64,000 nucleotides of DNA, from contig BPQB01000001.1 in the NCBI GenBank assembly GCA_019973155.2, positions 1,054,001-1,118,000 of the forward strand, in the 5' to 3' direction. Positions within the stretch are counted from its first letter, which is position 1. Each line of letters opens with the position of its first letter. Positions 56,222 to 64,000 of this stretch are shown here, piece by piece. Source of the stretch: Phanerochaete sordida. Its lineage: Eukaryota; Basidiomycota; Agaricomycetes; Polyporales; Phanerochaetaceae. Below the pieces are notes generated by a model. The model was not told the DNA's origin, did not search any database, and worked only from the letters and a program-made list of their open reading frames with translations. A program made the position numbers and the translations under genes.

Positions 56222-56243
56222 GTTGGTTGCCCGTGCGGTTCGT

Positions 56244-59005
56244 ATGCTTGCCGTGTTGGCCAGACGCCGCGCGACCGTCAAGCCTGCGATGGTCCCCCGC
56301 GCGCTCAGGATCCCTGTCAGACCAGCAGACGACGACGTCGTCCCCGACTCCGAGCCAGAGCGTGAGCAGCGCAGGCTGCTGCACACCCACGCCCGCCGCC
56401 GAGTCAAGCGCAAGCTCGCCCACACGCAGTCCGACGTTTCTCTCGTCGTCGTTTCTTCGGACGATGATGAGCTGCCCATCGCACGAACATTGGACGACTC
56501 CGTCATTGAAATCTCTAGTGCGTCTCTTTACCTCTGCGAAGGGGGCCGACTCCTGACAATTCTCAGGCTCGTCGGATGGTGACCGAGTAGGCCACATCGG
56601 CCCCTCACCTCCTATACCGCCTCGTACTGCACATAATAACCGTGGGGCTGGTACGTAGCTTCCCTGTAATTGCCTTTGACACGCTACGAACCCGGTGCCT
56701 AGACACAGACTCATCACTCGACGAATCCGCTCAGCTCCCCTCTATACGGGAGATCCTTGGTCTCCCCCGCCAGCCGCCTGCTACAACGACTCGGACTGCC
56801 GCAAGGAATCTTCCCCCGGCTACTTCTGTAGTTACTAACGATTTCGCACCCGGTCACCCGACTGGCGACGAAGAGCTCTCACCACCTCCTCGCCCCACTC
56901 GAGCTCTGGACATCGCACGCTTTGCATACGCCGGCTCCTCACGCACCGTGTCCCGCGCGCCGTCCTTGAGCTCAGGCCGGTCGACACCTGCCGTCCTCCC
57001 GCGCCCACTTCCCGCGCCCACAGGCGTCGCGAGCACCTCGTCAGCCGTCGCACCGCTGCAGCCCGCCGCACCAATACCCGAGCCTAACGCCCCTGCCCCG
57101 CGGCCAGTGAAACCGCGCAAGACCTCGCGCACGATGTTTCTCGATGGCGTGTCGGACGCAGACATCGGCCGGTTGCGTCGATGCGTGTGCTGCGAGCTCG
57201 CGTGGACCGTGCGCAAGACCGCGCCACAGAAGTCCAAGCACATCGCCGCGTGCGCCGCCAAGCGTGCCCTCACGCCCGACACCGTCCAGGTGCTCGTGCG
57301 CGCCGAGGTGCGGCGCGTGCGCGACGCCGAGTCTGCCGAGGGCTCGGGGAGCGGCGGCGGCAAGGGGAAAGGGAAGGCCAAGGCCGCGGTGGCGGCAGAA
57401 GAGGAGCCCGCGACCCTCCTCGCCGCCCGCCTGGACGGCGGCGCGCGCAAGCGGCCGGGCCCGCGTCGCCCCGTCGTCGAGACCGTGCGCGAGCTCGCGG
57501 AGACGCGCACGGGCATCCTCGAGCGCGCACGTCTCCTCCTCGGGGGCGGGGCAGCACCTGTGCAGCGCGACCTTGCGCGATTCGCGGATGGACCGGTGGA
57601 AGAAGACGCGGTGGAGGGGGACGCCCCGCCTGCGACGCAGCCCTTCGGCGAGAGCGCCCTCGCGCGCGCATACCGCCCCGCGACGGCGGCGCTGCTCGGT
57701 ACGCAGGCCCCGGTGCACGCGTGGAGCCCGCCGCGCGAGCCCGCTTTTCCCGCCAACAGTGACGGACGCGAAGACGACGCCCCGCCGGCGACGCAGCCCT
57801 TTGGCGCGAGTGCACTCGCTGCGCGACTCGGCGGCAGTAAACCCCAACGGGTGTTCCTCAGCAAGGGCGACGAAGAAGAGAGCCCGCCGCGCACACAGCC
57901 GTTCGCTGCGAGTGCGCTCGCGAAGCGGTTCGGCGCGCGCGTAGTCAACTTAGACCTGGACTCGGACTCGGATGCAGACGTCGACAAGGCGGCCGGAGGC
58001 AAGAGTGCCCCGCAGAGCCCGCCGCGGCACGTCTTCCACGAGGTGTCGAATTCGTCGCCGCGGCGCGCGGACAGCGACGATGAGTGGGCCGACGACGGCT
58101 GGGGACTTCCTACTGTGAGTGATTTCCTGGTCGAGGGTAATGGGCGGGGCTCACGCATGCAGGTGGCGCACAGCGCAAACGCAAACGCGGCGCGGGCGAC
58201 GGCGGGCCTGGGCTCGCTGCGTGAGGTGCCAGGCCTCGGCGGCTGGGAGGGTGCAGGACGCGGTGATGATCATCACGACGTGCTAGATGACGAGAACCGA
58301 GACGATGGTGCGCGAGAGGCGCTGCGACACGACGAGCACGACTACGGCCACGATGGCCACGACTACGACGGCGGCTGGGCAGACGACGCCGTGATCCACT
58401 TCGACCCCGGCGACGCGAGCGCGTCCTCGTCCGACGCGCCGCTGCGCACCCAGGCCTCCGCGGCGTCCGCGCCGCGCCGCAAGTCGCCCGCGCGCAACGC
58501 ACCCGCGCCGCCGAAGCGCAAGCGCACCAAGAGGGCGCAGAGCGTGGGCAGCGACGCCTCCGACGGGGCCGACGGCGCAGGTGTCCGGGGCGACGGCGGG
58601 GCAGACGGTGCGGGCGGAGAGCTGAGCGACGCGGCCCTCCACGCGGCACTGCGCGCGCGCATCGCGGGCGACGCGGCGCTCTACGGCAAGGTGCTGCGCT
58701 ACGAGCCCGTGCCGTTCGCCGCGTTCCTCGCGCTCGCGGCGGACCTCGACACCGGGCGGACGCGCGGCCGCGGCAAGGCTGCGGGAAAGGGGAAGGGGAA
58801 GGGCAAAGCGAAAGAGGCGGGGACGGGTAAAAGCAGGGGGAAAGGCAAGGTCAGAGGAGACGAGGGTGAGGATGAGGGGGGAGAGGAAGGTGAGAAGGCG
58901 CTCTCGGGGCGATTCCGCCTTAGGGTGCGCGATTTCCTCGACGCGCAGGCCATTCACTTCCACGGCGACACCGTCGGGCGGTCGCGGACGCGCAAGAAGC
59001 GGTGA
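56244..59005 (+). CDS. SLX4: Structure-specific endonuclease scaffold SLX4
   Basis: Exons 56244-56517, 56567-56650, 56703-58114 and 58163-59005 give 870 residues; a start at 56289 is equally possible. The protein is mostly disordered with acidic Ser motifs (VSSDDDELP, VIEISSSSDGD), resembling SUMO-interacting motifs. Recognisable are a zinc-finger-like block (RRCVCCELAWTVRKTAPQKSKHIAACAAKRALTPDTVQ) as in fungal Slx4, repeated PPATQPFGESALA / PPATQPFGASALA / PPRTQPFAASALA segments, and the C-terminal Slx1-binding domain (YGKVLRYEPVPFAAFLALA ... RLRVRDFLDAQAIHFHG). Slx4 activates the Slx1 nuclease and other flap/junction resolvases in repair. The intron at 58115-58162 is 48 nt and also open, so it could be retained. 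Confidence 0.82.
57608..57930 (+). repeat. Three degenerate PPxTQPFxxSALA repeats inside SLX4
   Basis: The coding sequence repeats a 13-residue unit three times (around 57625, 57780 and 57885): PPATQPFGESALA, PPATQPFGASALA and PPRTQPFAASALA. Such short linear motifs often dock a partner protein. The partner is unknown. Confidence 0.6.
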
Positions 59006-59249
59006 GCACGCTGGTCATCGGGGGTCAAAATGCATACAGACACTCTAGAGTAGGTTATGTTCCGCTAGTTGAATACCCATTGGTGATGTTGCTACAATAC
59101 ATGGCTACAGCATTATATCGGTGTAGAGTTTGTGCCTGTTGAAAGGAGCCGCCTTGTTGAGAAGGCCCAGTCTAGATGAGAGCAAAGGTAGATGTATACG
59201 GTAGCAGGCACAAGGAAGCCAGTCCAGAATGACTCGAGATGCCGAGCGA

Positions 59250-61167
59250 TTAGAGCGCGACATCCTTCAGCCCTGCCACCTCGATGATGCCGCCTACGAG
59301 GTGAAGGCTACCTGCTACAAGGACATCGACGGGCTGCGGTTCTTGCCGGACAATATTCACTGCGTGCTCGACCGACGGTAGGACGTGGAGGCGGTCGGCG
59401 GGGAAGGAGGGCAGGAGGGTACGCCACGCGTCGGCGAGCTCGTGTTGCACCTTGAGCGCCACGAGATCGTGTCCGTGTACGTTTTTGCTCGTCAGGTCTG
59501 CTCGGTAATACATGAGCTTGGGCGTAGAGAAGAAATAGCAGCAGTCAACGCACCGCCCTTGTAGTTCCCACTCGCATACGTCACGTTCGTGCAGAAGACG
59601 ACCTGATCGAAGAACGTCCCACTGCTCTCGCCCTCACGCGCGTGCTCCTGTAGGAGCTGCTCGATGCCCTCAAGCATCGCGCGGAGGAACGTCGCGCCCG
59701 TGCGCCCCGCGGTGCAGTTGAACACGAGCACACGCCGCGGGCGTGCGTCGGGCGGCGTGCGAAGCGCCGCGTCGGGCGAGACGAACCAGCGCACGCAGCA
59801 CTCGAGGCTCTCGAGCGTGTGCGCGCCGTCCAGGAACCACGTCGTGCCCGCGTGCGCGGGGTCGCGCACGGTCTGGCAGCGGCCAGGCCAGCGCGTCGCC
59901 TGCAGCGCCGCGACGTACTGCGGCGGCAGCGCGTCCGCAGGCAGCTCCGGCTCGCCTGCGCGCAACGAGAGGAACTTTTGCGCGAGACGCACGGCGAGGG
60001 CGGCGTTCTGGCGCTGGTGGGCGCCCGAGAGGCCGAGGCGGATGGTGTCCAGGGCGGGGATCGCGTGCACGACTTCGAACGACGCGGTCTGTACGACACG
60101 CGTTAGCTGAGGGCTTGTGTATCAACAAGAACGAGGGGACGTACCTTGAGTTCTGCTGCGCGTTGTTCCAACACCTTCATGCCTTCTTCCGGTTGCTCGA
60201 CTGTTAGTGCCGGTACGCCGGGCTACACGATTCAGCTCGCGCGGGGTGCAGAAGACAAGTCTTAGAAGCATACCTTGTAGATTCCGGCTTTCTGCCACGC
60301 TATCTCGGGTATTGTCTTGCCGAGCACGCCTACATGGTCGATACCCAGCGCTGAGACACCAGTGACGGTGGGTCGCGGGACGATATTCGTGCTGTCATAC
60401 GCGCCGCCAACACCGACCTCAAGGATCGTTGCGTCGACCTTGAGTGACAGGAAAGCGTGGAACGCGACAAGAGTGACGAAACGAAAGTATGCGGGCTTTG
60501 AGGGTGTGCTAGGGTGTGCGCGCTGTGGCTCTAATGAGACGAGGAACCACGAAGACGAAGTTGCGCGAAACGTACAACTTCGTTCTTGTCAAGTCGATCC
60601 CAGACTTCGAAGAAGAAGCGAGCGAAATCCTCTTCGGAAATGGGAGAGCCATTTACGCGGATGCGCTCTCGCACAGCGACCAGATGGGGCGAAGTGTAGA
60701 GTCCTAGATCGCCATCAGCGACAGCTGCGACACGAAAGTTATAGCTGGGCGTACCGACTCTCCACTCAGGCTTGACATGGCGCAGGATTGAGTTCGTGAA
60801 AGCACAGGTCGACCCCTTACCCTTCGTACCAGTGACATGAATCACGTTCAGGGCATTCAAGTCCTCCGCCTGACTGCGAGATAAGGAGGATGACACTGGG
60901 CGCAGGAGGCAGGGGACTCACCTCGTAGCCTATCCTGCCCAGGTACTCAAGCATCTCCGGAATAGCAAATTCGGACAGACGTCCACCAGACGCACGGACG
61001 GCATCGAGGGTGGCGGCATTGCTCTGCAGCGAGTTGAGATGGTCGACTGCGTCGGCGTAGGACCTGGTGGAAGACATGGCTCGGCGGGCGAGAGAGGTGT
61101 GGTGGCAAGGAGAGGGAGGGCGTGTGAAGAGGTGGACAGGAAGGCGTGCGAGACGTCTGAGCATCAT
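59250..61167 (-). CDS. MET7: Folylpolyglutamate synthase
   Basis: Exons 60922-61167, 60576-60869, 60274-60522, 60145-60222, 59554-60088 and 59250-59497 give 549 residues. The P-loop NVIHVTGTKGKGSTCAF, LYTSPHLVAVRERIRVNG, ATILEVGVGGAYDSTNIV, GIDHVGVLGKTIPEIAWQKAGIYK and WFLDGAHTLESLECCVRWF mark the Mur-ligase-like family member FPGS. The enzyme adds glutamates to folates, retaining them in cytosol and mitochondria for one-carbon metabolism. ATGs at 61167/61164 start an Arg/Pro-rich leader (RRLARLPVHLFTRPP) that looks mitochondrial. The next ATG at 61077 (MSSTRSYADAV) would give a cytosolic form. The gene is divergent from a mitochondrial PPR protein. Confidence 0.93.
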
Positions 61168-61388
61168 ATGGCCATGGCCGTGCCCTATCACCGTGCTCGA
61201 TAACGACCCGCAAATTTAATGCAGAGATGCTGCTTGCGAATCGAAATATTCCCGTGGACAGACCAGCGCCGACGGGCGTCTCACGAGAAATATGAGTCGC
61301 GCCTCGGCGTCTCCGCGAACCAACACTTTGCCGCCTCGCCAGCTTTTGTGGTCGACGACCACCACCTTCCCAGAGCCTTCCTCGTCCT

Positions 61389-63399
61389 ATGCTTCGCCAT
61401 GCTTCACCTCTAGTGGCAGCAAGGAGCGGTATAAGCTCTCTGCGACGGGAGCTGTCCACCTGGCGCCCTCCACACGCTGCACCGACTTCTCCGTCCTCGT
61501 CGACTTCACACTCGACCGCGGCACCATGGGTCCGCAAGACGGCGGATGAACGGACATCGAGATCACCAGGCAGCGACCGCGACCCTTCGCTCCCACATCA
61601 ACGTGTGAGATATGCAACTCGTGAGCGGACGACGCCAACACAACCACACCTCCGCCCTGCGGTTCTATCACAGCGCCTTACTGCACTCGCGAATGGAGGC
61701 CTTCTCGACGATGCAGTGGAATTGCTGAAGAATGCCCCCACGGACGCGCAGAATGTCGTTACTTGGAACAATCTTCTTACGCTGGTCATGAAAGCTGGGA
61801 GGTATAAGCTTGGCTACAGCTTATACATCGATGTAAGTGACATAGTTTATCCTCTTTGCCCGAGAAATTCATATCTCTCATTAGATGAAAAGGCGTGGAT
61901 TTGTACCCAACGCCGCTACATATGGTACATTAATGAAGGGCTATTCCCTCATCCCAGAAGAACTTTGGCCAAAGTACACACTGCAACTCGAAAACGTGCA
62001 TAAGCTGTACGACAACTTCCTAGCATACATCGAAACCGCCAAGGACGACAAGTCATCCACACCGTCTGATCGAGTTCACTATTCCGTTCCGGTCTTCCAT
62101 TACTTCACTGTCCTCCGCAAGGCTGGGCTATACGAACGGCTCTTCGAAGTGTACAACCTCTTGGAAGCAGAAGGCTCCGAGCTCCTGACGCCCCAGGTGT
62201 ACAGCTCTATGTTTGCACATCTATCTCACAGAAAGGCGTTGCCCTCTGGCATGGAAGGCGATGTACGTCACAAGAGCGCGTCGGATGCAAGGCTGATCTG
62301 GCGACAAATGCTTCGGACCTTCGCTAAAACTGGATATGAAGCCGACGCCATCCTAATCACCCATCTCATTTTCTGCCTTTCGCGTGGCCGACCTGCCGAC
62401 CAACTCTTTGCGTTTGATATCGTTCGCGACTATTTGGGCCTCGTTCCGCCTGGGGAGCCTGCAGTACAGTCCAAGATTCCTATGCACCCTTACGCCTTCG
62501 TATCCGTGCTCGAGCTCTGCATGGCGAGCAAGAAGTATGCTCTCTGCATACATTACACTCTGCAGATGATGGAACGAGAACCCGAGATGGTCGACGCCAG
62601 AACCTGCGAGGTTGCGCTCCGCGCGCTCGCGTCGCGGTCGTCCATGGGTACGATGGCCGAGGCGTCGCAGGCCCTCGAGATCGTCGAGTTCCTGCTCCGC
62701 GAGGCCGCGCTCAGCAAGCATCGCTCGGCGCAGCTCTGGCCGACGCCAAGCATATACCGGGCCGCGCTGGCTGTCTGCTGGCGCGGCGGTGACTGGGTAA
62801 CAGCGACGCGGCTCTTCGAGCTCATCACGCGCATCGATGCGGATAGTTTCCTCGACGGTCAGACACCCGCCAAGCCCCCGTCCGCGCGTCCAGGCGCCGC
62901 GATGGACGTGTCGAACATGTCCCTCCTCGTGCGCACCGCGCTCGCGTCGGGCGTACCTGCGCACATGCGGCAGTGCCTGCGCATGGTCGACCACATCCAG
63001 CTCCTCGACGAACTGCAGCCGGACGCGATCGCATCGAGCAACACGAAGGGCCTCAAGCTGTCGCTTGCCGAGTACAATTACTACCGCGGGCAGTACGCAT
63101 TCCGCCTCGTCAGCCTCATCAACGCGGTGTTCAAGCACAACGCGCTGGTCACGGAGGGGAAGGTTGAGGCCGGCGAGGACCAGTATGTGATACCGGAGGG
63201 GGAGCAGCGTCGCTGGCTGTCGATACGGACGGAGGTGACAGGGTACATGGAGGCGCGCCCGGGATGGAAACTCCCCACGAGCGTGCCGTTCATTGAGCGG
63301 AGCCAGCTTGGGAGCGCGGGTCAGATTGCGAAAGCGGAGGAATCTGTAGACAACGAGATGACGAACAGACATATCAAGTCTGCGCCGGCGGCGTCATAA
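61389..63399 (+). CDS. Mitochondrial pentatricopeptide-repeat-like protein
   Basis: Exons 61389-61832 and 61885-63399 give 652 residues. The start MLRHASPLVAARSGISSLRRELSTW is a convincing mitochondrial presequence. Helical-pair repeats resembling PPRs follow (VTWNNLLTLVMKAGRYKLGYSLY, FVPNAATYGTLMKGYSL, PVFHYFTVLRKAGLYERLFEVYNLL, IYRAALAVCWRGGDWVTATRLFEL). Fungal proteins of this type bind mitochondrial RNAs or the mitoribosome. I cannot place it in a named subfamily. It starts about 220 bp from the divergent FPGS gene. Confidence 0.8.
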
Positions 63400-63483
63400 T
63401 CGCACCATGCTTTGGTACCACCCATATATACTTTCGTATCTGTCGTACTGAGTGTGTCGTGTGATGCTCGGATCGCGAACGTT

Positions 63484-64000
63484 TTATTGCTGCGCCGCTC
63501 GCCTGGCTGCGGTATTATATGCTACCAGCTCGTCGAATTTGACGAGGCTTCCACCAAAAATATCGAGCGAGCTGGGTGAATGGTTTCGTCAAAAGCGTAG
63601 ACCAGCCTGGTGCGCAGGTCTCTCACCTGCCGTAAGTCAGATCAACTTTTCCGTCGGAGAGGATATCAACTAGTTCGAGGTCGCCGACCGCTGGACAGTC
63701 GTGATGAGCTCCAGAAGCAGCTCTGGGGGCTTGAGAGCTCACATTTTGCTCCTCCGGCATAGGTCGCAGGGATCGTAACCCACTCGCCCAGTTCTGCGGA
63801 CGTTGCAGTCAGATAGGGGCAGTACAGACATGATCAGTCGAGACGCACTTTCAACGAGGTCTTCGTCAATGCCTTGACAGAGCCCTTCAACGTCTGCAGC
63901 GTGAATCAAGAACTCGCTGCAGTAGTTTGAGAGCATGTCAAGAGACTCTATGGGCGTATGAGATCGCGGCCCGCCGCACAAGAGCTGCGCGCACCTTTGC
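63484..64000 (-). CDS. HIS6: HisA-type ProFAR isomerase, C-terminal part (5' end outside the window)
   Basis: Exons 63995 to beyond 64000, 63849-63947, 63743-63793, 63627-63690 and 63484-63571 read in phase. They encode [78 protein letters not shown] and the end [20 protein letters not shown]. This is the C-terminal half of the TIM-barrel enzyme 1-(5-phosphoribosyl)-5-[(5-phosphoribosylamino)methylideneamino]imidazole-4-carboxamide isomerase, step four of histidine biosynthesis. The second phosphate-binding loop ([18 protein letters not shown]) is intact. The N-terminal half lies to the right of the window. Confidence 0.92.

Noticed and set aside
56854..58158. 434-codon open frame on the minus strand opposite SLX4
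   Set aside because: It is a shadow of GC-rich coding sequence: low-complexity Arg/Ala/Ser composition, no family resemblance, and the plus strand encodes recognisable SLX4 segments.
1..64000. CRISPR arrays, rRNA genes, telomeric repeats and intact transposons
   Set aside because: None seen: no regularly spaced direct repeats, no rRNA signature, no TTAGGG tracts, and no transposase, integrase or reverse-transcriptase frames.

Overview
This window is nuclear DNA from a filamentous basidiomycete, probably an Agaricomycete and possibly Polyporales. The evidence is GC-rich coding sequence, genes packed 100-600 bp apart, about 138 short spliceosomal introns (mostly 45-70 nt, GT...AG with CTNAC-like branch points), Agaricomycete-type protein families and no bacterial-type operons. 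I rebuilt the gene models by hand from reading frames, splice sites and family alignment from memory. For the recognised complete genes the exon phases close into full-length reading frames; the 3' end of the monooxygenase and several start codons are marked uncertain.

Layout, left to right. 1-950: 5' part of an unrecognised minus-strand gene, then an orphan 3' fragment of a Yvc1-like channel gene behind a short perfect hairpin. 1.1-4.8 kb: divergent PSF2 (GINS) and a haspin-type kinase. 4.9-8.7 kb: divergent mitochondrial pair, PTC5-type PP2C phosphatase and an RF2-type release factor. 9.4-12.6 kb: single-pass membrane protein and an uncharacterised basic protein. 13.1-20 kb: divergent lipin/Pah1 phosphatase and glycogen branching enzyme. 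20.4-25.9 kb: M28 glutamate-carboxypeptidase-like protein and a membrane-anchored spermidine-synthase-fold protein. 25.9-28.6 kb: about 1.2 kb of empty DNA and a leucine-rich protein. 29-36.7 kb: two RCC1 paralogues flanking a Baeyer-Villiger/flavin monooxygenase. 36.8-43.1 kb: both subunits of cytosolic phenylalanyl-tRNA synthetase with PEX2 between them. 43.7-53.8 kb: OPT peptide transporter, F-box protein, Kap120/importin-11. 53.9-59 kb: divergent POLD3 (DNA polymerase delta) and SLX4. 59.2-63.4 kb: divergent folylpolyglutamate synthase and a mitochondrial PPR protein. 63.5-64 kb: 3' part of HIS6.

Most genes are housekeeping, and I see no biosynthetic cluster, CRISPR array, rRNA, tRNA or intact transposon. 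Several head-to-head pairs share a theme: replication/cell cycle (PSF2-haspin, POLD3-SLX4, both with ACGCGT boxes between them) and mitochondrion (PTC5-RF2, FPGS-PPR). The points most worth checking are the RCC1 duplication, where one copy has Asn at the usual catalytic Asp; the RF2-type mitochondrial release factor; the PheRS alpha-PEX2-PheRS beta cluster; and an unknown gene with three ACGCGT boxes. I found no convincing wholly new biological system.
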